From: Skeletonema tropicum | Taxonomy: Eukaryota > Bacillariophyta > Thalassiosirophyceae > Thalassiosirales > Thalassiosiraceae | Reading direction: 5' to 3' | Assembly (NCBI GenBank): GCA_037178625.1 | Contig: CM074129.1 | Span: 3,782,001 to 3,846,000 of the forward strand | Length of the DNA: 64,000 nt | Part shown: positions 31,919 through 42,718 of the stretch, piece by piece | How positions within the stretch are numbered: position 1 is the stretch's first letter | Layout of the letters: each line of letters starts with the position of its first letter | Notes under the pieces: model-generated | The model's input: the letters and a program-made list of their open reading frames with translations, nothing else | Database searches by the model: none | What the model was told of the DNA's origin: nothing | Made by a program: the position numbers and the translations under genes

Positions 31919-33811
31919 CTATGCGCGCCCGTCAGTTACTACGTGCAGCACTTTCCACTGCTTTAACAACCGCAAAATCTCTTCGAGTGTCGCTCGTTCA
32001 TACGTTTTTCCTGCCTCCCTTACCTTTCGTTTTCGTCTCTCGTTACCCATCTTTGTCAACTCTGGTAGCAATGGTTGATAGTGACCCGGGATGTAACGGA
32101 GAGTAAGTGTATTTTCTCTCTTCGTCTCAACATCGCAATCCTTGTATCGCAACTTCTCCCTGCCACGGTGAGTTTTCACTTTGGTAGGAGGATAAGATTT
32201 ACCGTAATGCCTTCCTCGGTAGACATCTACAAATCCACTCGCTTCATCAAAGACGGCTATGCTCCAGTGACCCAGAACACTGTCTGAGTCCAAAGCATAC
32301 ACTAAAAAGTCACTGAAAGCCTGGACCTCTTCTCCAACCATACCTGACGATGCCCAATCTGGGTGAACTAACATAACTGCAGCTTCGATCGCCCGTTTCA
32401 ATTGAAGGGCCAACTTTTTCGTCATTTGTTTCTCCCTCTTTGGCAATGTTGCTATCTCCATCTCGATAGTTTGGTTTGAGTCATCATTCACTAGGCTTCG
32501 TTTACTGTAGATCGCAGTTGGATCAACGGCGAACGCACCCACGCCTGATAGGTAGCTCGCGGCCAAGCTTAGATAGAAGCAACTGTTGGTGATGGTCTCG
32601 TTCTTTTCGTTGACGTTAGTCGCCCCCGCATCTATTGGAACAACATTCATCTCTGAAAGCATTCGCGACTGATTATACACTGCATTTTTTAGGCTTGTTA
32701 CTTCTCCATTGCCGCTAGCCAATCCATTGGACGACGATTTCTTGTCGACTGCCTTGTTATCATTGGCAAATAGACCTTTTACCAACTCCCTGTGGTCTTT
32801 TAGTCGCGCTCCAATTGCAGTTGCACGTGACGATATTGAGTTGTCGTCCTCATCATAATCTGAGGAAGATGAGGTTGAGAATTTGCGCTGCTGTCTACGA
32901 GTGCTGTTTCTGCGTTTGTCAGTTTTCCGTCTGCTGCCATCACGATTGCCATTGCTTTTAGACGTCAATTTTCTCTTTGATTGCTCCGCCCTCCTCCTCT
33001 CCTGTCGTTCAATCTCGGCTCTTATTCGACGATAGGCATTTCCAACATCATGAAAAGCTTTATCTCCTCCCCCATCCATTTCAGTCTCTTTCAGCTTTTG
33101 TTTATAGCCATGGTAGACATCACGTGGTGTTGCACTTTGAGAAACATTCAGCAGACGATATGGATTGATGGACGCTTTAGATATTGTCGTGACGTTGTCA
33201 ATGCTATCATCGTCATTTGGAGGCGATAGTTTTTCGTGTCTATCAATAAAGCTTTCTAAATTTGTTCTTTGAGAGTTAGGACTTCTTGCAGAATACTTTT
33301 TCCTCCGAATAGATGATTGTGATTGATCTTTTAGACTTCTTCTGATGGCAGATTGTTCATCTAAAACTTCTCTATATTCGTCCTCTTCCTCATAAGAGTG
33401 TCCCATTGTTTCGGAGAGCGATAATCCTAATGCATGTGGGTCATCTCTTCCTTCATATCTATCTGTTGAAGATGATGGTTTGCGTGGAACATTCTTGTTT
33501 CGCAAGCTTCTACTCCTGCTGCTATTTTTTGAACCACTCTTTGACGGTCTCCGCTTCTGCGTAGATAAAAAACTATCACTGCTAAATGATCCATCTCCAC
33601 TCCTGCGGCGAGATGAATAATGAGTTCTCTGCAACGTAGAATTTTCATCAATATGGACAAGAGAACGGGAGGCATAAGATCTTTCGTCGTCTGGTTCCAT
33701 TCGCCGCCGCCGCCGCCGCCTGCGTTGGTAATCATCGCGATGGTTGTTCTCAACAGCATCAACTTTGAAGCATGAGCTCAAGCCAAAGAACTGTATTAAG
33801 AATGCCTTCAT
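31919..33811 (-). CDS. Disordered protein with degenerate J-like segment and OTU-like C-terminal domain
   Basis: This is a 630-residue intronless ORF. After a short hydrophobic start (MKAFLIQFFGLSSCF) and an Arg run, residues 30-205 are Ser/Arg-rich. Residues ~213-265 (INPYRLLNVSQSATPRDVYHGYKQKL..., KAFHDVGNAYRRI) follow the helix pattern of a J domain, but the HPD triplet is missing, so it cannot stimulate Hsp70 in the usual way. Residues ~390-585 (VVPIDAGATN..., NSCFYLSLAASYL, GHWSIAVFD, LRYIPGHYQPLLPEL) resemble an OTU-like peptidase with Cys (~408) and His (~577). The OTU call is tentative. The start codon lies 155 bp from the 5' LTR of the copia element. Confidence 0.6.
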   Translation of the reverse strand: MKAFLIQFFGLSSCFKVDAVENNHRDDYQRRRRRRRRMEPDDERSYASRSLVHIDENSTLQRTHYSSRRRSGDGSFSSDSFLSTQKRRPSKSGSKNSSRSRSLRNKNVPRKPSSSTDRYEGRDDPHALGLSLSETMGHSYEEEDEYREVLDEQSAIRRSLKDQSQSSIRRKKYSARSPNSQRTNLESFIDRHEKLSPPNDDDSIDNVTTISKASINPYRLLNVSQSATPRDVYHGYKQKLKETEMDGGGDKAFHDVGNAYRRIRAEIERQERRRAEQSKRKLTSKSNGNRDGSRRKTDKRRNSTRRQQRKFSTSSSSDYDEDDNSISSRATAIGARLKDHRELVKGLFANDNKAVDKKSSSNGLASGNGEVTSLKNAVYNQSRMLSEMNVVPIDAGATNVNEKNETITNSCFYLSLAASYLSGVGAFAVDPTAIYSKRSLVNDDSNQTIEMEIATLPKREKQMTKKLALQLKRAIEAAVMLVHPDWASSGMVGEEVQAFSDFLVYALDSDSVLGHWSIAVFDEASGFVDVYRGRHYGKSYPPTKVKTHRGREKLRYKDCDVETKRENTLTLRYIPGHYQPLLPELTKMGNERRKRKVREAGKTYERATLEEILRLLKQWKVLHVVTDGRA

Positions 33812-33966
33812 AATGCCTTCCTGGCAGACTTGAGTCTACTTCCTCTCCTCTAAATAATTACTCCTTCTTGCTATAGTAAATAGTAAAAATAAACAAAACT
33901 CGCACAAAGGGAGTCTTGGAGAAGAGAGAAGTGACAGGCCGGCGTGTCGTGGATAATCGTGGAGCC

Positions 33967-34140
33967 GTTTCGTGTAGCACAAAACGTCTCATTCCCTTAG
34001 ACGATTACTCACTTCTCACCAATCTTTATCCTTGTTTTATATCCTTACCATGTAATTATATTATTAGTTGATGTTATCGCAGTAGTACTGATTAGTCTGT
34101 ATATTACGTAATCATTAACGTAGTGTGAAAAACGAATCGG
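33967..34140 (+). repeat. 5' LTR of the copia element
   Basis: 174 bp, identical to the 3' LTR except CACAAAACG versus CACAGAACG and the absence of a 4-bp TGTA. The final GG may belong to the target duplication rather than the LTR. Confidence 0.9.
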
Positions 34141-34484
34141 TTTATCAGACAGCCATTCTCACGGCTGATCTACGATGGCAGCGTTCGAAAAGAATAGAAT
34201 CCGGGGAGAAAATGATGACAATATTTATTCTATTCTCCGACGGGGAGGAACGAGGACATAATATGAGGAAAAGATATTCGATATAATGAATTGCCGAGGA
34301 TGCCGGCATAATAATTGGCCCTCCAGTAAGGACACCTGGGATATCAACAACCATCGCCGAGGAATGCTGGCGATAAATAAATCGGCCCTGCTGGGGAGGA
34401 ATGCCCCCGTCTGCATAAAAGGAATTGGCCCAAACTAACTATTGACGGATAGGCACCACTAGACGTGGAGCTGGAAACAGAAAT

Positions 34485-34846
34485 AGAACCCAGATCACCT
34501 AGGAGAGGTGCAGAAGGTTAGAAACATATTAAGAACCCAGATCACCTAGGAGAGGTGCAGAAGGTTAGAAACATATTAGAACCCAGATCACCTAGGAGAG
34601 GTGCAGAAGGTTAGAAACATATTAAGAACCCAGATCACCTAGGAGAGGTGCAGAAGGTTAGAAACATATTAGAACCCAGATCACCTAGGAGAGGTGCAGA
34701 AGGTTAGAAACATATTAGAACCCAGATCACCTAGGAGAGGTGCAGAAGGTTAGAAAAATATTAGAACCCAGATCACCTAGGAGAGGTGCAGAAGGTTAGA
34801 AACATATTAGAAAACCCAGATCACCTAGGAGAGGTGCAGAAGGTTA
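34485..34846. repeat. Tandem array, eight copies of a 46-48 bp unit
   Basis: CAGATCACCTAGGAGAGGTG occurs at 34491, 34538, 34584, 34631, 34677, 34723, 34769 and 34817, giving periods of 47, 46, 47, 46, 46, 46 and 48. Each unit contains CCTAGG and GCAGAAGGTTAGAAACATAT. Copies are almost identical, so the array expanded recently. It lies just inside the 5' LTR and has no open frame. Confidence 0.95.
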
Positions 34847-34876
34847 TTAGAAACCCAGAAACCCAGGAAAGAAATA

Positions 34877-35010
34877 CTGCAAGGAGCCAGTATAGACCCT
34901 GCAAGGAGCAAAGGTTGCTGCAAGGAGCCAGCGATAACACGAGAAATTAGGTACTGCAAGGAGCCAGCAGATAGGGAATATTAAAGAATATCGCTGCAAG
35001 GAGCCAGCAG
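34877..35010. repeat. Dispersed CTGCAAGGAGCCA repeats in copia leader
   Basis: CTGCAAGGAGC(C)A occurs five times (34877, 34898, 34918, 34953, 34994) with irregular spacing. It follows directly on the 46-bp array. Confidence 0.8.
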
Positions 35011-35597
35011 AATCACGGAAGGAATAGGGATAACAGAGAGTATTAACGATGTAACAGTCAATGGCAAAGTGCCGCCACATTCTTGGAGAGATAAAGGAAA
35101 AGTAAACGTAAGTGGCAAAGTGCCACCGCGTCGTCGTTGGAGATAGAAAAGAAAGAGAAATACCACCAGGAGGTGAGGCCAGCGGAGCCTAGGTAATAGT
35201 CATGGTCGAAGTCCCTGACGGAGGAAAGATGGCCGAAGTGCCTGGTGTAAAGCGAGACGGCCGGAGTGCCTGTAATGTTGGTAAGTGAAAAAGAATAGGG
35301 ATCGTGATTGGTCATGAAGAGAGATAGAAATATTTCGTACGAGAGACGACAAGAGAGCTGAAAAGGCCAGAGTAGTAGAAGAAAACTAATGTGCACCCAG
35401 AAGATAGGGTCACCGTTAACTATGTCGTATTAGTTAGATTAGAGTGGCCGCACCTCGGACGAAAGCTGAGGGGAGATACTCTAGAAGGAGAGATGTCGAA
35501 CACGATAATCAACGTGAAGCCTTGGTATACAGGAAGACAGTCCGATAGAGGACAACTGCCGTATTAGAGGAGTAGAATACCGAAGAAAATTGAGCAG

Positions 35598-35751
35598 GAC
35601 TAAGAGACAGATGAATAGCAAGAACAGCGGTTAACCAACAGATGCACATAAACTCTGAGAGATCGTAGCGATCCGACTAAGAGAGAGATGAATAGCAAGA
35701 ACAGCGGTTAACCAACAGATGCACATAAACTCTGAGAGATCGTAGAGATCC
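35598..35751. repeat. 77-bp tandem duplication
   Basis: Two head-to-tail copies (35598-35674 and 35675-35751) begin GACTAAGAGA and contain AACAGCGGTTAACCAACAGA. They differ by only a few bases. Confidence 0.9.
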
Positions 35752-37017
35752 GACTTATCGGACCAGAACGAGAGTGATCACGGTAATGAACACGGGCTGG
35801 TAATATAATAGGTTGCACGTCACGGACGCCAAGTACACTATCCAAAACCTCATGGAGAGATCTGACATGGAATCGGAGACAAGATACTATCAGATATACA
35901 AGCATCAAGCGATCAAACGTTAAACCACGACAAGTATGAATAAAAATCCTTTTGAGGGCATAAATGTGAGAATAGTATTCGGGACTGCTCTGCGTGAGAA
36001 GTCGACTACAAATGGAAGCCGGGAAGAGGTCGATCTCAAGACATGAATATAAGCAATGTGAAACTGAAACACAAGATGAATGCTTGAACGCTTGCAGTTA
36101 CAGCAAAGCTATGACATTTAAGGTTATGGCATTTTGAGCCGACCGGCGTGATAGTTAATCTGATGATATGTATGTGCAAGTACTTTGGCACAATTCGTGT
36201 GAACATCCCTTTATCGCCGGTCAAACCAGATCAGTGAATGGCATCCCCTAACAAGAATTGATGTTGACCAACGAGGGGCCTATAATGAGTACACCCGCAG
36301 ACAGAGTTCCACGATGTTGCGAGAAAGATGGGGAGAGAATGGCACAGAGTGTGTCATCTAACAACTCCTCCTCCAGGAAGGGAGAGGGAGAGGAAGAGAG
36401 AAATGGACAGCACTTGCTGTAAAAATAAGGAATAGGTGGCAACTCGATCATAACAAGAAACGGCTTGTCAACAAGTACTTGATAGGGAGTAGCTTCATGC
36501 CATGTGATGAGACAGGGACGAAGACAAATTCCATGATGTTGTACATACAATATACCTTGGGATCAGCGTACAGAAGATCGTAGCAACAGTGTCGGTTACC
36601 CTGGAACTTTATGACGGAGCAAATATTAGATGCGTGTAATGGTGCACGGGCATTCAAAGTGAATCGGAAGCGAACACAAATATTAAAAATCGACAAACAA
36701 TCTTATTTTGAATCGCAGGCTTGACGTGGTTGAGATGCCAAGAAATAGGAAGGCCTCATCTTGGCAAAAGATCCCTCAGTATAAGCGTAGCCAATATATA
36801 GTACGAGCTGTATCGCTTTGATAACAGCGGGCGCGAATACAAGCTGTAGTCTATGACAAGGTGTAAGAGACAAGAAATTGGATATAGCCAGAACAACACG
36901 ACCGTGGACGTTATTATCCATCATGATGAGCCGAGGAGGTAGTTTGAAGAACGGACCGCAGACAAGGACGTTACTATCCATCATGATGAGCGGATGATAA
37001 TCTAATCCGGATTGATG

Positions 37018-37180
37018 GAGAAACGCCCTGCGGCAAAGGAGAAACAAAGCTGAAGAGAATAGATTGGTGGAGAAACGCCCTGCGGACAAGGGACAAACAA
37101 ACGTACGAGAATAAGGGACGAACAAATGTACGAGAGGGATGAACAAATGTACGAGAATAAGGGACGAACAAATGTACGAG
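37018..37180. repeat. Short tandem repeats in copia interior
   Basis: GGAGAAACGCCCTGCGG occurs twice, followed by several copies of GACGAACAAATGTACGAGA with small variants. Confidence 0.75.
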
Positions 37181-38544
37181 CCGTGACTACCAAGGCATAA
37201 CGAAATACTCCATAGCACCTTACCAATGAGGAGTCCAGAGTGAAGGACGTTTGAACAACATGGTGAAATCAACGCGCACTGAACTGGAGACGGGTTGACT
37301 TTCAAGACCGGGAGACACTCGATATGATCAAGAAGGGGCAGCAATACCTCGTGTAGACCACTAATTGAATGTCAAGCAGGCCAGGGGAGAATATTGATAC
37401 TTGACATTCCCACCAAGATGGCACAGAAGAGGCAGATAAAAGAGATGACATAGACGAGGCAGATAAACGAGACAGAGAAGAAGAGGCAGATAAAAGAGAT
37501 GGCATAGACGAGGCAGATAAAAGAGACAGAGACCAATGTAACAAGGAGCTGCCCTCATAACAGTTGCTAATGATGCTCACGCTAATCATAGTGCAAGACG
37601 TGAAGGTACATATGACACTACTGATGAATGTGGATTAAACGCCAGATGTCAAGCTAGGAAGAACGCGATGCACGTCTTATCACCCGACATAATGGCAGAG
37701 GAAATCAACGAGGTAGTACAGACCAAGATATCGGCAGAAGAGCGCAAATGAAGAAACGATATTGAAGAACGCCTTGGGCCTTGGTCGGGTCGAATGGAAG
37801 CAACATGAGAAAGATTGGATGACCCACAGAGCGACTATAGCACCAAGTTGACCTTGTATCATGATAACTATGGTGTGAACACCGTGATACCTTACTTGGG
37901 CATAATTGCGTTAGCAGAGAAGAGCAAAACATTTCCGACAAGCCGACTCGATAGCCTAGCGGTAATTGTCAGTGAGTTTCATGAAACTAGGACGTTAAGA
38001 CCACGCGTAGGACCCGCAGTTGAGGTGACTGCCGCCAATACTTGAGAGCAATTGCATGACAAGCACTGCGGGAGCGCCCTAACACATTTGGAGACGATTC
38101 TAGAGATGCATCGACAACAAGCCTTCTTAGTATGAGACAACAACAACAACTAGACTCTGCATCGACCTACTTGTAGTAGGACACCCAGACTAGGGATCAC
38201 AAATTCATATTATCAAACGATACTGGAGCTGCAAATGAGTATGAATATATCAGGTGAGACCAATCTCAAACGGCACGAGAAGGTCTGACAGAGTACGGGG
38301 TGCCATCGATAGGTTATCTCGGACGGTTAGATGCCGATTGTGGTAGATTGAGTAAAGCCACCACAGACTTCATGAGACTGATTCGACCAATCACCAACTT
38401 GACCAACAAAAGACTCGGCATACGGGGAGAATATGAGGGATATACCTCGCTCGTGATGCTGAAACACGAGATATAGGCCAGGCTAATGCGAGTTGAACTA
38501 GAGACGCACTGGACAATTTGATGCACAAATGTAAATGACTGGAA

Positions 38545-38620
38545 CGAGGCGATATAACCACGAAAACAAGAGACCGACTTAGACGAGGCGATATAACCAC
38601 GAAAACAAGAGACCGACTTA
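38545..38620. repeat. 39-bp tandem duplication
   Basis: CGAGGCGATATAACCACG begins at 38545 and again at 38584, each followed by AAAACAAGAGACCGACTTA. Confidence 0.9.
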
Positions 38621-38881
38621 AAGATGTAGAGATATGCGAGAGGTGATGAGGCAATAGCAGGAGAGCCAACACCAACATACCAAGGGAGTCACACGCTGAC
38701 TCTGGAAGCACGACATCCCACATGTTACACAAGCAATACAGGCGACACGTATCGGAACATAGAAGAGGTTGCGAGGAAATGACTCCTTGAACAGCCAGAC
38801 GCATCTCTGCCGCGAATAGAACAAGTCAGACGCATCAAGGTTTGGGCTCATAAAACAGCACAGATACAGATCCAGATTTGT

Positions 38882-40130
38882 CACCCACGAGACAATGCCT
38901 ACCTCATCTACATAACTGCCATTAGACGTACCGGCCACGAATTTTTGTATGGGCAACGCACGCTTGAACTTAAGTGAGAACGTGGCCCGAAGCTAGAATC
39001 ACTTGAGATAGCGAAGATAAAGGGAATGAAGTGAAGATTTGCCACCATGCGCAACATGATTAACAACATACAGAACTATGCTTGCGAAGGTGTATACAGG
39101 ATGAAGAGTCACTCTCAAGACACGCGATTAGGGACACAATCCATCATCCATTATGAGATAATATCGGTCGATGTAGATGACATCCTACCAAGAACCAAGA
39201 ACCCAAACGAGGTGATGACTAAGCTCTGAGAGAATAATAAACGACCTTGGGCAGGAAGAAGGACATGGCAAGAGCCTCTGAGACAACGCGATGAATGAGA
39301 AGGAGGAGAGAGAACTCAATCAATTAAGTATCCAGAACGCTAGAATTAGACACCGGACTAAAGCGGTGAAAGAGGTAAAGATACCAGCAAAGAGGTAAAG
39401 ATACCAGCAACTCATTTCAGTACGACGATCAATTTTGATCAAAGCATCTCGTGACACTCGGGCATACAGAACCGCGATGCATCTGAGGAGTTACATTGAA
39501 AGGACATACATTGAAAGGTATTTACGTTTACGGGGAGACCGTAGAAGCTAGTGAAGATTGATCCAGCCGGTATGTAGGGATCATTTTGACCGCAAGCATA
39601 TCAAAACATGTTACCAGATTCGGTGCCGAGGGAATCCAAGCATACATTAATACCGGTCATCATATTGGGCTGAATGCACCCAGCGGCCAACGGGGAGAAG
39701 TTAAAACAGTGTCCAACTAGATATAAACAGATCATGGGAATGCTTCGATCGATTGGATTTGGACGCATTTATATTCAGATTGATGTCGTCATTATGTCAC
39801 AATACATGACCGCACTTCGTCTTGGACACCTCGAAAGCTGTTTACGGAATTTTACGTTACCTGGATAGGTATCCAGATAGGAGACTTGCTACGTCTACAA
39901 TGCATGTCGAAGAAGCCCCAAAGCATAGCACAGATTGGAAGGATTTTTACTGGAGACGATTGAGGAAGACCCGCACATTAGCTATTATTTCCCAGATCGC
40001 ACCCCAGCGATGCGCTTCGCGAGAGGTATGACAGTTGCACTGAAGATCAAACTAAAGATGTTCGCGGCACCAATTGACTGAGCACCTGGACGGAGCCAAC
40101 TACTCGGACACACTCAAGAAGATTTCCAAT
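38882..40130 (+). pseudogene. Relic of copia reverse transcriptase-RNase H
   Basis: One frame (first base ≡ 2 mod 3) keeps the copia order of motifs through several stops. DNAYL (38891) corresponds to the RT A-motif DxxNAYL and GHEFLYG to the GPEFG block. SVDVDDILP with NPNEVMTKL corresponds to the catalytic YVDDIL and following helix (~39166-39226). YKQIMGMLRSIGFGRIYIQ with MTALRLGHLE (39720-39840) corresponds to the YxxLIGxLRW...RPD...GHLE block. A neighbouring frame then continues AVYGILRYLDRYPDRRLA and STDWKDFYW, the start of RNase H. The pattern is unmistakable, but stops and frameshifts rule out an active enzyme. Confidence 0.7.
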
Positions 40131-40210
40131 GAGACTTTAATGGATGAGAAGATTTCCAATGAGACTTAGCTTTATGAATCGCAAGCGTAAGCTTACAATT
40201 CACGGGGAGC

Positions 40211-40388
40211 GTTTCGTGTAGCACAGAACGTCTCATTCCCTTAGACGATTACTCACTTCTCACCAATCTTTATCCTTGTTTTATATCCTTACCATGTAAT
40301 TATATTATTATGTAGTTGATGTTATCGCAGTAGTACTGATTAGTCTGTATATTACGTAATCATTAACGTAGTGTGAAAAACGAATCGG
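40211..40388 (+). repeat. 3' LTR of the copia element
   Basis: 178 bp, preceded by the purine-rich CACGGGGAGC. It ends about 185 bp before the start codon at 40573, so it may add promoter sequence to that gene. Confidence 0.9.
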
Positions 40389-40572
40389 AGCCGACCACTG
40401 CTCGAGCTAAAAAAGGAAATTTTCTTCACAGTTCAATCATTGTGTTTACCTTCCATCCATTGGCTACTATGGAGAGGCAGGAAAGTGCGAGCAGGTTTTG
40501 TGCTAGTTTTTTCGCCCTCTTTACCACAAGCCAAAACCAGCTGCAAGAACTGAAACTGACAAGAAAGATTAA

Positions 40573-41549
40573 ATGAATTTTGGAGCGAAAATGAGATGCA
40601 ATGTTCGTAATGCGATGAGAAACTTTACTGCACAGAAATGCATGTCATATTTCTTTGCAGCCATCTACATTGCTGCTATCGTTGCTCTCCCTGTCGGCAT
40701 TGGAATATTTGTCAGTGTTAGAAATGGCAAGCTTGGTGGCGTACACTTATACAGAAGTGGTTACATCTGCGGCAAAGAACCACCAACAAGAGAAGACATT
40801 GCAGCACGAGGCAACATTTCTACTTGCCTTGATGTTCTAATGTCATCAGGCTCAATATTCAGTCCATTATGTCTTCAAGCAGGTGGACTTGACAAGCCAG
40901 CCTTGTGGTGTAACGAAGAATTTGAATCTTATCGATCTCATCTCTGGTGGAGCCCATGTGATAAGTGTGGTACAGCATGGAGGATCTTTGATTCTATCGA
41001 TAATGATCAAAGTTGGTACAAAAGACCTACATCACCGCAACCTAACAATACAGAGTTGCCTCCAAAAGATGGATGGTTAGGTTGGCAAGCTTCGCGTCAA
41101 GAGTGGGATTCTGTTGCTTCAGTGTATATAAATACATGTTACAACGAAGCAACCAACATCAGTGAAGATACTAGATCTGACATCCCATCTTCCTGCTTTT
41201 CGGATGAAATGCATGTTGGTATTAATCCGTGGTACAATGCTGGACTTTCACTTCTTTTTATCGGCACTTTCTTTTGGGGATGTACATTGTTAAGTTTTTG
41301 TCCATGTGATAGTTATAGTGGAAGCGGAGGCGGTAAGTGTAATCTGTCATATTTTGTTGTGTTTATTCATGTAGCAGCGACTCACTTTGTCATGACACTG
41401 ATTTGATCGTAAGGAGGAGGAGGAGGAGGAGGAGGAGGCGGGGGCGGAGGTAAGCAATTGAGATTTGACTAAGATTCTTTTTGAGTAATATCGGCAGCAT
41501 CTAACATCTCTTTTCTTTCCTACAATAAGGTGGCGGTGGTGGCTGTTAA
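40573..41549 (+). CDS. Two-pass membrane protein with poly-glycine tail ending in Cys, 3 exons
   Basis: Exons are 40573-41332, 41414-41449 (36 nt) and 41530-41549. Splice sites are GGTAAGTG/CGTAAG and GGTAAGC/AATAAG. The joined frame gives 271 residues. A membrane helix (YFFAAIYIAAIVALPVGIGI, residues ~30-52) precedes a ~165-residue, Cys- and Trp-rich domain (WWSPCDKCGTAW, DGWLGWQASRQEWD). That domain is followed by a second helix (LSLLFIGTFFWGCTLLSFCPC). The two small exons encode almost only Gly, so the protein ends in about 19 Gly residues and a terminal Cys. I do not recognise the family. The loop between the helices could be extracellular or lumenal and stabilised by disulfides. The Gly run comes from a (GGA)n tract split by two introns. 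Confidence 0.75.
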
Positions 41550-42461
41550 GAGATCTGATGTCTTAATGTGACTTCTGCCAATCGTTGAGCTAAACAATTA
41601 ACGTCATGTTTCAGTATGATGAATTAAGAATTAAGACATGCAGCCGACAAGATGTGTTGTGCTTCTTGCGACGCCGCCGAATATGATAGTCGTAAATATG
41701 TGTATGGAAACAGAATAAAGACTTAAAGTAGATCGATGAAGGTAATCAAATCCCTAACCAACACGTACTACTATGCAACACTTAATGTATAATTCATGGG
41801 CTCATCGAGGTCCTCTCATTCAATTCTTTCATTTCTCTTGCCCTGGCAAGTAACTCGTCGACTTTTGCTTTCTCTTGATTTGCTTTTGCTAAAGCATCTT
41901 GATACGTTTGGCCCTGTCCCTTCAATTTCCTTGCATTTGTTAGGGATAATACGGTCAGCAACTCAAATTCAAAAATCTAAGTTCAAAATCAAACTAGGGT
42001 GCACCGTGTGCGAGGAAAAGAGAAGAGATAAAGCAGTTGTACATAGGCGCAGCACGCAGCCGAGGCTGAACAGTGAGCGGCAACCTCAGGAAGGCACAGG
42101 TATATTGATTTTCGAACGCTGACCCCATGCCTGCGTGAGGCAGGCGATGGGGTCAGCGGCAGATTCTTCTCACTACTCACTAACTTAAGCTAACAAAATT
42201 CTTTTCTCTAGAGCATTGTCTAGCCGTATCATAGCTTATGCGGGCAGCATTACTTATTCGATCAAATGAGTCAGTTGTACGATTCGAAACGATAGGGTGC
42301 CAAAAGAATCGCTGTAACATTTGTGTGACGATATTCGAACTTACTGTTATGTTGGTGTAACAAAATGTAACAATGACTAACCCTAACAAAATTCCTTCCC
42401 GCAATAATTAAGGAGTTCTACACTTAAGGGCTTCCCGCAATTTCTCAAAACGAATGTGAAC
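41550..42461. other. Intergenic region left of the YR retroelement
   Basis: About 900 bp without a convincing gene. It contains the strong hairpin at 42118-42157, two TAACAAAATTC(T/C)TT blocks (~42187 and ~42385) and two TTCCCGCAA motifs close to the element's left end. That motif also occurs inside the element's terminal repeat. Confidence 0.4.
42118..42157. other. Long near-perfect hairpin
   Basis: The left arm GCTGACCCCATGCCTGC (42118-42134) pairs with the right arm GCAGGCGATGGGGTCAGC (42140-42157) around a 5-nt GTGAG loop, with one bulged G. The stem is 17 bp. It is not part of a gene I can see. Confidence 0.85.
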
Positions 42462-42718
42462 ATCGACCAGTAGACGATATAGATTTGTTTACGCTTGTCA
42501 TTGTGGTTGATGCTTAGCGTAGCACCTATGAGCCTTTGCTACGAGTTTACGAAGATAGGATTCTGAGAATGGTGATTCCCGCAAATTGTTCAAAATTCCG
42601 AAAATTAGAAAAATTGCGGGAGACTTGCACAGATGTGCCGAACGCCAAAAGCTCACTTCTCAATGCGAGCAGTGAGCTCTTCGATGATGCCATTGTGCTT
42701 TGCTAATAAAATCAACGC
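42462..42718 (+). repeat. Split direct repeat A1
   Basis: 257 bp, identical to A2. It contains the inverted pair TCCCGCAA...TTGCGGGA around an A-rich stretch, which could fold as a hairpin in RNA or circular DNA. Confidence 0.95.

Larger units (their letters stand above)
33967..40388 (+). mobile_element. Ty1/copia LTR retrotransposon, coding region decayed
   Basis: Two direct repeats (33967-34140 and 40211-40388) differ by one substitution and a 4-bp indel. Flanks repeat GGAGCC (33961-33966 and 40387-40392); depending on where the LTR is cut, the target duplication is 4-6 bp. LTR ends are GTTTCG...CGAATC, near-perfect inverted tips but not the usual TG...CA. GGTTTATCAGAC just after the 5' LTR resembles an initiator-Met tRNA primer site. 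CACGGGGAGC just before the 3' LTR is a plausible polypurine tract. A copia-type RT/RNase H reading frame is visible only as a stop-riddled relic (38882-40130). The 5' half is made of many local tandem duplications. Confidence 0.85.

Noticed and set aside
34485..34846. Regular repeats that might suggest a CRISPR array
   Set aside because: Units are directly abutting tandem copies with no unique spacers and sit inside an LTR element of a eukaryote.
36703..37344. 213-codon minus-strand ORF inside the copia element
   Set aside because: Low-complexity, repeat-derived composition and opposite to the RT relic; it arises from the tandem repeats lacking stops on that strand.
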